64,000 bases of DNA, from NCBI GenBank assembly GCA_014871385.1, contig CM026422.1:15572127-15636126 (forward strand), written 5' to 3'. The stretch is from Ceratodon purpureus (Eukaryota; Streptophyta; Bryopsida; Pseudoditrichales; Ditrichaceae). Positions 11,784 through 22,010 of the stretch are shown in pieces (the first letter of the stretch is position 1; each line of letters opens with the position of its first letter). The notes beneath the pieces are model-generated. The model ran no database searches, was not told the origin of the DNA, and saw nothing but the letters and a program-made list of their open reading frames with translations. The position numbers and the translations under genes are program-made.

Positions 11784-13130
11784 ATGCATTCTAGCGGTAT
11801 GGCTACACGGCCAAACTCCCTCGTACAGAGTGTCATCATGCATAACACTCAAGACTTGGAGGGCAACTGGATCCCCATGAGGGTGGATCGTGATTCATGG
11901 GTTATGCTGCAACCAGCGTCGGATGGGCCTTCGAGTAGAGAAGCAAGGCGGCATGGTCGAGAAAATTTTCGGAGGGCCTTCAAAGCGCAGATCAGAGATT
12001 TCTCCTGGATCTCCACGGAGCATGGAGCATGCGACCTCGATAAGGTGCTTGTGCAGCATGCATATCAGCCAAGGCATCTGCGCTTGGAAGTTGGATCCTG
12101 CGGAGGCAGCAACCAATTCGGGTATGGCAAACTACCTGTACGCGTCGCTTTCGGAGGATTGGGTACATCCCGCCTCTATCCTTGGTCCCATTCTTGTGCT
12201 CCATGTTGAGATTGGGGAGACAACACGGAATCGACAAAGCCACGCGGAGTTGCTGGACATAGGTACATTCTTCCTTGGTGGTCTGTATTTGCCTCCAACA
12301 AGTGACACGCTATACGGGAAGGTTGAAGCACTCTTGCTTCCAGGGTTCAACGATGTGGAGTGGCCTTTGCCAGACATGCACACATCTGAGGCGTTTAGAA
12401 CAAAGCTCACTCTCGATTTTGCAAATGCTATGAAAGCAACAACTGGTAGCAGCTTCGTCCACCACCAATGGTTTATGCCAATCCATGTTATGGTTGATTT
12501 GTTTGCGGTAACTGCTGACAGCATTAGGCGGACACCTACACTGTTTGTTTTGAATAGTCCATCCGAGGCTCTGCTGAGCACTCTGATGAACCCAGGGTGG
12601 AACGAGAAGTTCCACATTGGCCAAGATGTCATCAAGTGCGTTGCCAACAGGACCAGCATTGTTTTCCGCTATCACGTGGGAAGACAAACATTATACACCA
12701 GGTTCATGTATACAAGGTATAGGGGGGCTGCCAACAGTCAGTGGGAAGCGATGGATCACCTACCAGAGGAGGTGATGGTGGAAGTGTCTTGTATGTTTAG
12801 GGGGAACTTGCTCCCAACATTCGAAGTTGGCAAGGGTTGGCCAGGATCCCACCTGCGGCACGAGATTGCAATGGCACTTGGAGATGACGTACCTGGGCAG
12901 TACAACCTGGTTGTGATAGAGGCCAACGGTGTTCGAGAGAAAAAGGTACGAGTCTAGGCGAATTCATCTTGTCGTTTAGATGTGTTGGGAATTGGCTGTT
13001 TGGAGCTCCTTGCTGCCAGCAAACGAAAATGACAGGGCATGGTTGGGTGCAGATCAACCAGCGCCATGAGAGACACCTTACAGCTGTGGATGTCACGGTT
13101 CCCAAAAGGATCAAGATTGTGGAGCTGTAG
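11784..13130 (+). pseudogene. Gene A of the 18.8 kb element, unknown protein, two exons
   Basis: Exon 1 opens with ATG at 11784 (MHSSGMATRPNS) and must change frame once between about 12100 and 12130 to join the long frame ending EANGVREKK at 12945. Intron 12946-13019 (74 nt, AAG/GTACGA donor, GCTGCCAG/CA acceptor) joins exon 2 at 13020-13130, which continues QTKMTGHGWVQINQRHERH and ends at the TAG at 13128-13130. The product would be about 420 residues. The last 120 residues (VEVSCMFRGN onward) have the spacing of a small beta-grasp-like domain, but this is a guess. No catalytic motif is recognised. The single frame change without a splice site suggests a recent frameshift, so this copy is probably inactive. 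It is the only gene of this element on the plus strand. Confidence 0.5.
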
Positions 13131-14574
13131 GAAAAGTGATTTCGGGGATGGGTAGTTACAGGATGTGGGATGTCATTAGGTTCTTCGCCAAGTCGTTAGT
13201 GAGTTTAGGTAGTGGTTTTGCTTACCATTCAGGACTTTCTGTGGGACTTCCTCTATTAACGTGTTATTTACGGCAAATTTGAAGTACCCTCGATCTACGT
13301 GCTCCCAGCGGAAATAGAAAACAAAAACAATTGTAATTAAGAAATGAATCCTAGGGTGCAAATGAAAAATAAAATATAATGGCCGGGGTTTCAAAGAGCC
13401 TGGGTCTGAATCGGAAAATTGCTTAGAACTTGTGGTGGCGCCATTGACGGTGGAGCCTGCTGCCAGCGCAAGATAAGAAATAGAAACAATTGCAAACAAG
13501 AGACCACATGACTTGCAAACACAAAATGGAATTTGGCACTTGACAAATATAAAGTAATTAGGAAGGAATGTAAAGTTTGTCACTTCGGTCGGAGAGGTTG
13601 GCTCCTTCGTGAACCTGATGCTCTGAACTGGCAGTGGCGGGTACAATGCAGCCCTTGCTGCCAACAATAAGAAAAGAAAGGAAGGTTGCAAATAAAAAAA
13701 GGACCACGGTTGATTCTAATAGAATAAGATAAAAATAGAAAAAAGTTGTATATAAGAGATGAAGTAAATTGCATACGGAAAATAATAACAATTGCAAAAA
13801 TTAAAAGGAACCATGGTTGCGAATAATGAAAAAAGAAATAAAAACCATTGCAAACAAAAGACCACATCAGTTGCAAACACAAAATGGAGTTTGGCACTTT
13901 ACATAAATAAAGTAATTAGGAAGGAATGTAAGGTTTGTCACTTCGGTCGTAGAGGTTGGCTCCATCGTGAACCTGGTGCTCTGAACTGGCAGTGGCGGGT
14001 ACATCTCCAGCCCTTGCTGCCAACAACAAGGAAAAAAAGGAAGGTTGCAAATAAAAAAAGAACCTCGGTTGATTCTAATAGAATAAGATAAAAATAAAAA
14101 CCAGTTGTACATAAGAGATGAAGTAGGTCGCACATGGAAAATAATAACATTTGTAAATATTAAAAGGAATCATGGTTGCGATTAATGAAATAAGAAAAAA
14201 AAAAAAAACAAAAAAGCTTGCAAATAAAAAATGCAACCTGCTGCATATAAGAAGGGAAATACAAAGGGAAGAATTTCGATGACGGCCATGGCTCTTAGAC
14301 AGCGCGGGCTTGAAGAGAACAACAGCTCGAAAGATAAAATGGCGGCTAAAATGCAGCCCTTGCTGTCGGCAGTCCACAATGAAGAAGAAATACAGTTGCG
14401 AATAAAAAAGAAGGGTTACAAGAATGCCATTTCTTTCAAAGAGACATGGCAGTCCAGAGGCAAATTGTTTTCAAGTTCGGAAAAGTTTGAGAAAGGTGGC
14501 CCATAAAAGTCCGGACCTACAGTCGCTGCCAGCAAACCCCTAATCCGGCCTACAAAACTATCCAAGGTGGGAAT
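13131..14574. other. Region between genes A and B with exon-like minus-strand blocks
   Basis: On the minus strand several short blocks follow an acceptor-like YTGCTGGCAG and begin CAAGGGCTG (at about 13661, 14019 and 14360), encoding related peptides such as KGCIVPATASSEH. They are too short and frame-inconsistent to assemble into a gene. A 358-360 bp tandem duplication covers most of them. Confidence 0.35.
13490..14195. repeat. Tandem duplication, about 360-bp unit, two copies
   Basis: 13493-13840 and 13853-14195 match along their length. Shared landmarks include ACCACAT then TTGCAAACACAAAATGG, then TTAGGAAGGAATGTAA, then GAACTGGCAGTGGCGGGTAC and finally AGGAA-CATGGTTGCG. Each copy contains one exon-like block with the TTGCTGCCAACA motif. 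Confidence 0.75.
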
Positions 14575-16549
14575 CTACTCCACGGCTGCATTTGTGGCAA
14601 TTGCCTCAACAAGGCTCGATAGTCCCTCCATGTTGGTGTCGTCCTCGTTGTTCTCAGCTTCACCTGATCCTTGCGTCGTGGCGGATGAGTCCTTGTTCCC
14701 ATCTCCGGATAGGGCTGCCTGGGTCTCATGAGGAGAGCGTTGCGTGGGATCAAACGCGAGGGAGTCTGAGTCGGGGAGAGCATCGTCTGCAGTTGCTGCC
14801 AACAAACAAGAATTAGAAAAGAAGTAACATTCGGATGTAACAACGAGGCAGGCAACAAGCAATGGGTAGTTAGGTTTAGGGGCAACAAACCTTGGTCGCC
14901 CTTGGCCTTCTTCCACGGAAGCGCGGCCACAGAGGGGGCAGCGGGCCTCTTGCTGCCAGCACGTGGTGAAGCGGGCTCAGCCAGTAAGATGTCCTCCGTG
15001 AGACGTAACTCCTCCGCGGCCTTGGAGTCGAGGTCAAAGCCCCACTGCCCAAGCCATCCTCCAGTCATCCCGCGCTCGCATCGACGGCATCGGGCGTCTT
15101 GGAAGAAGACTCCCTAAAACATACAATGGGGATGTGCCAAGCAGCCGCAGAACAAAGGTACGCAGTAGGTGTCAACGAAGTAACGCTCGCAGAAGGGGCA
15201 TGGGTCGTTCAGGGCTATTAGCAACACTTGGAACTCCACGCGGTAACGAGCCAACACCTTCTTCGGCCGCAAGAAAGCTGATGCCAACTCCAAGGCCGAG
15301 ATCTGCGCTGTCACCGCGGAGACCTCAGCATGCCGTCTCTGCTCATCGGCTTCCATCTCCTCCAACTTCTTGTAGACCCTATCAATGCGGGCCTGGGCCT
15401 CAAGGAGTGCCTTGCTTGCAAGCCCCAGCTTGTCTTGGCCTAAGCGGGCCGCCTGATCAAAGCGCCTCTTCTCTTGATCGTTGCCATCAGCCGCGGCCTT
15501 CTTGGCGGCCTCGCGGGCGGAGAAGATGTCGTCATAGAGCTCGGACTCCTCGGCCTCCTTGGCCTTGATGTAGTCCCGCTGCGTTGCAAGGTCGACCTTC
15601 ACGCGGTCCCGGCTGGCCTCCACTTTCACAAGTGCCGCCTCCAAGGACTTCTTCTTGAGGCGCTACTGCTCCAGGACCTGCTTCGGATCCGTTGCCACCA
15701 AGGGCTGCACCTTGATGGCAACGGCAGCAAGGCTCTTTACGGCCTTCTTCTCAGCCACGGCCTTGGCAGGAGCGGGCAGGGATCTAGGACCCCTGACCTT
15801 CTTCGCCTCCGCGGCCGTGAAGGCCTTGGAGGTGGCTCTAACTGCCTTAGCTCCTCCGCTCGCCTCCGCCCCTACGCCCTTGCCCTTGCTGCCAGCACCG
15901 GGGATGTGGCTAGCGAAGAAGTCGATGATGGCCTCAATCTGCTCCCTTAAGGCCGGGGGTGTCAACTTCTGCGGATTACGCCCTGGCAGCTTCTCACGCC
16001 CCTTCACAATTGCCTCCGCCTTCTGGGCAAAGTTGACATCCATGCCCTCCTCAAAGAAGAGGTGGCAAGCTCGAAGGAAGGAAGTCCCGAATGCCCAATT
16101 GTCGGGGTCACCTCCATAGGTCTTCCGGTACATCTCCAAGTAGTTCCTCTGGGCCTCCTAATCCTCACAGTCAGCAACGTAGTGCCGCCCAGAAGAACGC
16201 TCAAGCCATCTGTCAATGAAGTCGGCCTTCCTGCAGTGCTTGTCGCCGCTGAGGTCACTGAACTTGAACCCCTTATTGGAGAGCTGCAAGGTGCGGTGGA
16301 AGAAGTCCTCATCGTAATCCGCAGCCTGCCTACCTAGCAGAAATGGGACGAGGTGGTGGAGATGTCCTTGAAGTGCAGGGGGTAAGCCGTCCAAATCAAA
16401 CGCATCATCCCATGGCGTCTCAACATTGGTGTGGACTCCTCCTTGCTGTCAGCAACCTCGACGACCTCCTTCTTCACCACGACCTTCTTCTTCTCAGTGC
16501 GATCCTCCTCCCAAGAAGCCGTGGCCTTTCCCTTCCTACGGCTCGACAT
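14575..16549 (-). pseudogene. Gene B: coiled-coil protein with RING-like Cys/His cluster
   Basis: Read on the minus strand from ATG at 16549 (MSSRRKGKATASW). A one-base loss near 16425 shifts the frame between KEESTP and NVETPWDDAFDLDG. From there one frame stays open to 14891 except for three in-frame TAG codons (16158-16160, 15663-15665, 15114-15116). Intron 14796-14890 then leads to a last exon, 14575-14795, an acidic tail ending ATNAAVE. Order of parts: basic/charged N-terminus, globular part (GFKFSDLSGDKHCRKADF), Ala/Lys-rich linker, long coiled coil (about 15200-15660), then CPFC, CGCLAHPHC and CRRC with a following WLGQWGFD. That last cluster has RING-type spacing, which would suggest ubiquitin or SUMO ligase-like activity. 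The assignment is by pattern only. The gene lies on the same strand as and downstream of gene C. Confidence 0.6.
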
Positions 16550-16809
16550 CCCTGGCGCTGGTAGTGCAAAAACAACACGTTTTACGATAGGGGGATCGCG
16601 CATAGCAGCTGAAAGCAGAGAAACGGACAGGGTATTATTCTTGCGGATTAGACCAGTTAAATTTTTTCTCCAAAAATCTTGTAGAACTAAGGACTGTGGC
16701 GGCCATGGCTGAACCCTTGCACCTCCGAATACACCATGGCCGATTCACTCCAACAGCTAATTGAAAAAGACAATGCGAAGAGGAGAGAGCAGAAAACGAG
16801 CAACTTACC

Positions 16810-16969
16810 TCGCCGAAGTCCGAAGCAGAGTTGTTGTTGGGCCTCCGCAGCTCGCCCCTCGCGCCTCCGCAGCTCGCGTCCGCAACTCGCCCCTCACGAC
16901 CTCCGCAGCTCGCCCCTCGCGGCCTCCGCGACTCGCCTCTTGCGCCTCTGCAGCTCGGCTCCTTGCTCC
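16810..16969. repeat. GC-rich degenerate array, left half
   Basis: Repeats of GCCTCCGCAGCTCGCCCCTC-like units. The same unit, in the same orientation, resumes at 24532 on the other side of the inner transposon, so the array was one block before the insertion. 16962-16969 is the left copy of the 8-bp target duplication CTTGCTCC. Confidence 0.8.
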
Positions 16970-17016
16970 CTCGGGGGGTGCAGTAAGCGGTAGAAGTAGA
17001 AGTATAGGTGAGAACA
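16970..17016 (+). repeat. Left bipartite inverted repeat of the 7.56 kb transposon
   Basis: 15 identical bases, 17 diverged bases, then 15 bases with 14 identical to the other end. Copies of TAGGGTG (near 17020 and 17115) and a related TAGGGTAGAG (near 17077) follow just inside and may be transposase-binding sites. Confidence 0.85.
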
Positions 17017-17504
17017 AATGTAGGGTGTCTAAAAAAGAATCGGGGTAAAAATTATAATGTGGTTACTTATACTATAGGGTAGAGAATTTGTCATTCGGTG
17101 TGTTATAAATAATGTAGGGTGTGGTTTAATAGGTGCTAGTAGGAAATAAGTAGACTTAGGATACCCCCCTTTATATTCATGGGCTGGTACAAAGATCTAG
17201 TTCACAGTAATTGCTAGATTGAGGATACACTCGAGGTGCCACGTGGCAAAAGGGTGGCCGTCAGATGCACTTGACAACTCATGATGATGGGGTTAGGGTT
17301 TGGAGAGGGCAAACTTCGAACTCCCGCGGATTCCAACGACTTTCGCTGCCGCCACGGTGTGTTCTCTGTGTGTTTCTTGTTTTTTGGTACTTGGGGTTTT
17401 ATTGGTTTTTGTTCAACGACAATTAGGGTTGCGGTTGTGGGTCTTCTGGGTTCCTGTTAGGGTTGCGGTTGTGGGTGTCGTGGTGCTCAGGGGATAGGGT
17501 GAAG

Positions 17505-20500
17505 ATGGGTTTGAATCAGAAGATCAAGCTCTACTCTGTCGCGGATGAGAGCTCGCGGCCGGAGCTTTTGAGCCCGTTTTATTGTGAGTTGGGAGACACA
17601 TATCGGGAGTTGCGGTTGCGATTGGAGAAAGGAAGGTGTGTCGACTGGCCGTTCCAATTCTGGGACTTCGACGAGCAATGTCGCATCCGCAGCAAGTTCG
17701 AGGCGATGAATCCAGTTGGAGAGCGAGTATACGTAATTCCAGAGGAGGAAGACGAATTGGGTAGACTCTCGAAGCGGAGGCGCATTGACAACGTTGGAGA
17801 CACCGGCAGCAATGATTTTGTGCCACCTTTGCATGTGGAGTTCCCGGAGATCGATGCAGAGGACCCGCCCGAGGATGTTCCGGTTGAGGCACATGAGACT
17901 GGAGTCGGATTAGGGTTTGCAGCGGAAGAAGCTGTGGAGCCTGTGGAAGAATATCTGCTGTCCAAACTAATATCAGGAGAAACTATGGACAGTTATAAAG
18001 CTGCTGCGGCGAAGCTTACGAGGGACCTAGCTGCCATGGATTTCTCTGACCACGCTTGGAGTCTTCGAAGCTACGACCAACATGGAGTGCCCGTCGTCAA
18101 GATTCACTGCGGAGAGTGTAACAAGGAGTTTGGGGGTACCGGTGGTGACCATTCTAGGTCTGCGATACAAAATCTCTTTGCTAATTTCAAGAAGTCGCAT
18201 TTGCACTCTACACTACATGTTAAACAGTGGTGCAAGAAGAAAATGGTGATATACGCTGATCTCCCTAAGAAGGAGGGTAACAGGGGCAAACCCTTGATTT
18301 ACACACCTGCCGACCATAAGCGACTTGTGGAGGAAGGTTTAAGCATTCTACAGAGTGTTAACGACTCCGTATCGAGAGATGATCCTCCATTTGTGCTGGT
18401 CGGAGATGTGGGGGTTTCGGAGATGAAGTCTTTTTGGTACAAAGTGCGTTGCAAGCTTGACGGGGAATTGATGTTACTGTGCCCACCGAAAAACAACCTC
18501 CGAGTCAACCTAGAGAATCACATGCAGGGGCTCACTCACACAAAGTGTTGCGAGGATTTAGCTGCTGCTGGGAAGTCGGGGACAGGGAGGAGAGCTATTG
18601 CAACCGGGAAACGAGGGAGACCAAGTGCGAGATCGAAGTCCACAATCGGGGCACAACCTGATTTGCACAGCTGGTTCAGTGCAACATCAACCGGAGATTC
18701 CAGAACGTCGGAGGAGTGCGTATCAGGTGTGATTTCTGACTCCTTCTTGTCGCTTTTATGCTGGGGTTTGTGGAAGAAAAATACTGAGTATGCTGGTAAG
18801 ATTTATAATGTGAACAGTCTGCTCAATGATCCGAAACCAGGATGTACCTGGGTAGGAGAGCCTACTACTTGTGCGGAATTCAGTTTTGGTGGTCGGAATG
18901 TGATTGTCAATGGTTGCTTTCGTCACATCCGTTGTAAGCGGCTGTCTGTCACAGGAGAACCATTTCCGAATTTGATGTGTGTTGAATGTGAAGGAATTGT
19001 TCATGCTACTGATTTCAGACTGAGGGTGTATCGTGAAGGTCGTGCTCTAGTAAAGCGTGGATCAAGGAATACTGGTTTAGGAAGAAGGGTAGATTACTTA
19101 TCGGTCCAGGAGTTAGGGGCTCACAGCCGTGTGCTGGCTAAGAAGTACCGTGAAGAGAAGTCGCTGCATTGGTTGATGAAGTCCAGAGTCGCTCAGTTGA
19201 AGATGAGCCAGCGTGGTCTTAAATTAAGTGCGGTAGAGAGCTTTAATAGAAAGGATGTTCTCTCCTTTTGTAACAATATATTGGCGGCTCACAGAACAAA
19301 CGCGTTCGGTGGAAAACCAGCTTTGTGGGACTTCCTTAGGGATGTCGCCACAAACCTGAATCGAGTAAGGCAAGGTCACAGGTTCTCCAAGAACACTCAG
19401 AGTTTCGCACAGGCCATGAAGATTTATGGAGGAAGACGAATGTGTGATCTGTTTGCACTCAATTTTGGAGGACCGTCGTATGATAGTATTAAACGTACCA
19501 ATAAAAAGGGCGTCCAGTTCATTGCCGGGGAGCATGCTTCGTTGTTTGCTGCCGTTGCTAATATCTACAGGGAGGCTAAGGCAACGCATGGAGTGGAGGG
19601 GCAGGTTCCTGTCATTCTGGCCGAGGACGAAACCAAGGTAAAGTCTCGGATTTCTTGGGAGGCCAGGTCAGATGGGCTAGTGGGGTTCTGTGGAGGTAAA
19701 GATCAGCATGTGTGCATATCGTCTTTTAAGCCTGAGGTCGGTAATGGTCAGGTTGGTTATGATGCCATAGTGGATTCATTCAAATCAAATAAAAAGGGGA
19801 GTTTTGCACGAGTGATAATGGTGAATCCACTGCATGACAAGCTGCCGAGATTAGTTCTCGTTGTCTCTTGTACTTGTAATTGTTTCGATGCCGAGTGGGT
19901 TAGAAATCAGTGGGACTGTATTGACGCGTTGTGGCAAGAAAGTTGTCTTGAAACAGTTGGGCCGATCCTCGGTCATGCATCAGATGGAGACTCGAGGAGA
20001 AGGCAGTTGATGATCAAGGACTACACCAGCAAAGTAGGCTTGAGGTATGAAATACCATGGGAGGGATGGTCTTTAAGTTGTGAATGGTTAGGGGAAAACA
20101 GAGTTCGGGGCTTGCATGACCAGGATTTCATACACAACGGGAAGAAATTAATTAACCCTCTTGATAGTGCTGTGAAGAACCTACAGTTAGGTGCTGATGT
20201 ATGTTTCTTAGATCACCTCGGTCAGGTTTACCAGAAGTTTGCGATAGATCAGTATGGTTTGAGAAAGGAAGATATACAGAGAACGGATAGGCAGAACTGG
20301 GCGAGTGCACAACGCATTTGTGCAAAAAAGGCAAGGGCTTGTTTACAGGAACTGAGAACTAGTAGAGACGCACATCAAGAAAGGACACTTGGAACTGAGA
20401 TGTATCTCGGTATATGTGCTGATTACATTGATATATTCCTTTCTGTCTCGTTGAGTTTGAGGGAGAGGGTTGTGCTTGCTAGCAAGGTGTCCTTCTTCTT

Positions 20501-22010
20501 TCGAATTTGGAAGCTTTGGTTCAGAAACGGGAATCACGCCGTAGGAGGGAATACAAAAACCCCTACCTTACAGGAATGTTTTGTCAGTAACCAATGCTAC
20601 CTTGACGTGCAATTGTCGTGCCATTTTGTAGTGCTTCTCATTCGGTATTTTAGAGATGCGTTCCCAAACCTGGAGGTGCCGCTTCACCTCACAGGGTCTG
20701 ACTCTTGTGAAATATTTTTTAGCAAAGTCGGGGGGATGCAGGGCATGGAGAGGGCTTATGATTTCCAAGAATTGATTGGCTGTGCAAATACAGTGAATCA
20801 ATTAGCTGCCATCGAGTACGCAGAGAACGGGTTGCGTTTTGACCGAGCTCACAACAAGCAGCGTAATATTTGGGCTGAATTGCACCCACTCGAAGCAGGT
20901 GAGACCGCGGCTGATTTAGCAGATTACAGCCTCGTTGCCACAGATGAGGACATTGTGGGGGCGCTCCGAGAGGGACTGAAGGAAGCCCAGTCCATCTTGA
21001 CGTCGTTAAATATGGCGCCCTCCACATTTGCGCGGTCAAAGACTTGGTTTCTGCAGCCGTGGAGGGTGGAGAGCGAGGATCCCAAGCACTGGACGTATGT
21101 CCCGCCGTCGAAGCCGGTGCCTGGTGAAGATGGCGATGCCGAAGTGTTGCGGGAAACTCTCCACGTGCAAGTGGAGGGAGACGGTGAGGATGATTGCGCC
21201 GAGGAGGGGGAAGGCGATGTCCACGCCGGCTGCGACTCTGAAGACGATGGCCTAAATAATATTAGAGTTGCGGAGGAGGAATGCAGGGATGCCATATCCC
21301 AAATGCTCGACTGTGCCGAGCCAGGTTTAAGTCACGGTTCACATGAGTTCCCCGATGGTAGGAAAATTGAACCCGTGGTTCAGTACATGGGAAGGGCCAT
21401 TTACAAATCAACCTTAGTCTCGGAATTAAATGGGAACCCTTTCCTCTCCAAAGACAGGTTGACACGAATAAAAAATTCCGTGTATTTCAACAATGCCGAG
21501 GAGTACCTGTCAGCTGCGAATTCTACTACATCTTGCTTGATGGGCCTTGGAAGCGACTGTGGGGTGCTCTTTGTGGAGTCATCTAATGGAAGCCAGTCGT
21601 CTGCGGTGCGGGCTGCTCAGAGTCGGAGTCGTGGATGTGCACAACGCGGGAATCCTGCATTGGTTTCTGCAGGGGTCGACGTCGGTAGTTGGTGGATTGG
21701 CCGCGTCCAGAAGATTCGGCGGAGACTTGGTACTAAATGGGGGTTGTGCAGGAACCCGATTGACTTGATGTCGAGAACTACACAAGGTAAGAAGGTGAGT
21801 TCGGGTCCAACCATTGAGATTATGCTTAATTGGTTTAAAAAAATGCCAGGCAGGAATAAATTCAAATATGAGGTTAGTGACACGCAGTGGATTGACATAG
21901 ACGGCGTGATTTCCACTGTTGCACTGTCCTTCAATTCTCGTGCTAATATTTATACATTAGAAGAGAATGATAGGGCTGTTCTTGATGAGTTCGTTTCTAG
22001 AAATGCATGA
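17505..22010 (+). CDS. Large single-exon transposase-like protein, probably KDZ/Zisupton-like
   Basis: The ATG at 17505 (MGLNQKIKLYSV) was chosen over upstream non-ATG codons; the ORF is 1501 codons with no intron and ends TGA at 22008-22010. Residues 1-85 look like a beta-grasp/PB1-like module. Cys/His clusters with zinc-finger spacing lie at about 201-240 (HCGEC...HLHSTLH), 315-350 (VRCKL...LENHMQGLTHTKC) and 471-500 (CFRHIRC...CVEC). Candidate acidic catalytic residues are in VILAEDETK (D708), HASDGDSRRRQL (D827, D829) and GSDSCEIFFSKVGG (E1069), a DDE-like order with a long insertion before E. An acidic stretch lies at about 1210-1245. The C-terminal part (WWIGRVQKIRRR, KYEVSDTQWIDIDGV) resembles a small reader-like fold. 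Expected role: cut-and-paste transposition of the 7.56 kb element in the nucleus. Transposase function is inferred from context and motif order. Confidence 0.75.
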   Translation: MGLNQKIKLYSVADESSRPELLSPFYCELGDTYRELRLRLEKGRCVDWPFQFWDFDEQCRIRSKFEAMNPVGERVYVIPEEEDELGRLSKRRRIDNVGDTGSNDFVPPLHVEFPEIDAEDPPEDVPVEAHETGVGLGFAAEEAVEPVEEYLLSKLISGETMDSYKAAAAKLTRDLAAMDFSDHAWSLRSYDQHGVPVVKIHCGECNKEFGGTGGDHSRSAIQNLFANFKKSHLHSTLHVKQWCKKKMVIYADLPKKEGNRGKPLIYTPADHKRLVEEGLSILQSVNDSVSRDDPPFVLVGDVGVSEMKSFWYKVRCKLDGELMLLCPPKNNLRVNLENHMQGLTHTKCCEDLAAAGKSGTGRRAIATGKRGRPSARSKSTIGAQPDLHSWFSATSTGDSRTSEECVSGVISDSFLSLLCWGLWKKNTEYAGKIYNVNSLLNDPKPGCTWVGEPTTCAEFSFGGRNVIVNGCFRHIRCKRLSVTGEPFPNLMCVECEGIVHATDFRLRVYREGRALVKRGSRNTGLGRRVDYLSVQELGAHSRVLAKKYREEKSLHWLMKSRVAQLKMSQRGLKLSAVESFNRKDVLSFCNNILAAHRTNAFGGKPALWDFLRDVATNLNRVRQGHRFSKNTQSFAQAMKIYGGRRMCDLFALNFGGPSYDSIKRTNKKGVQFIAGEHASLFAAVANIYREAKATHGVEGQVPVILAEDETKVKSRISWEARSDGLVGFCGGKDQHVCISSFKPEVGNGQVGYDAIVDSFKSNKKGSFARVIMVNPLHDKLPRLVLVVSCTCNCFDAEWVRNQWDCIDALWQESCLETVGPILGHASDGDSRRRQLMIKDYTSKVGLRYEIPWEGWSLSCEWLGENRVRGLHDQDFIHNGKKLINPLDSAVKNLQLGADVCFLDHLGQVYQKFAIDQYGLRKEDIQRTDRQNWASAQRICAKKARACLQELRTSRDAHQERTLGTEMYLGICADYIDIFLSVSLSLRERVVLASKVSFFFRIWKLWFRNGNHAVGGNTKTPTLQECFVSNQCYLDVQLSCHFVVLLIRYFRDAFPNLEVPLHLTGSDSCEIFFSKVGGMQGMERAYDFQELIGCANTVNQLAAIEYAENGLRFDRAHNKQRNIWAELHPLEAGETAADLADYSLVATDEDIVGALREGLKEAQSILTSLNMAPSTFARSKTWFLQPWRVESEDPKHWTYVPPSKPVPGEDGDAEVLRETLHVQVEGDGEDDCAEEGEGDVHAGCDSEDDGLNNIRVAEEECRDAISQMLDCAEPGLSHGSHEFPDGRKIEPVVQYMGRAIYKSTLVSELNGNPFLSKDRLTRIKNSVYFNNAEEYLSAANSTTSCLMGLGSDCGVLFVESSNGSQSSAVRAAQSRSRGCAQRGNPALVSAGVDVGSWWIGRVQKIRRRLGTKWGLCRNPIDLMSRTTQGKKVSSGPTIEIMLNWFKKMPGRNKFKYEVSDTQWIDIDGVISTVALSFNSRANIYTLEENDRAVLDEFVSRNA

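Noticed and set aside
16440..16455. Apparent 11-nt intron GTTGCTGACAG in gene B that would restore frame
   Set aside because: Far too short for a spliceosomal intron. A one-base deletion nearby (about 16425) explains the shift and gives a more natural junction.
17487..21934. Several ORFs over 100 codons antisense to the 1501-residue ORF
   Set aside because: They are frame shadows of a long GC-balanced coding sequence. None has a recognisable domain or splice structure.
17505..22010. Assigning the inner transposase to hAT or P/THAP because of the 8-bp duplication
   Set aside because: The ends lack the CAGGG-type hAT or CATGATG-type P termini, and the protein is much longer. A KDZ-like origin fits better but is unproven.
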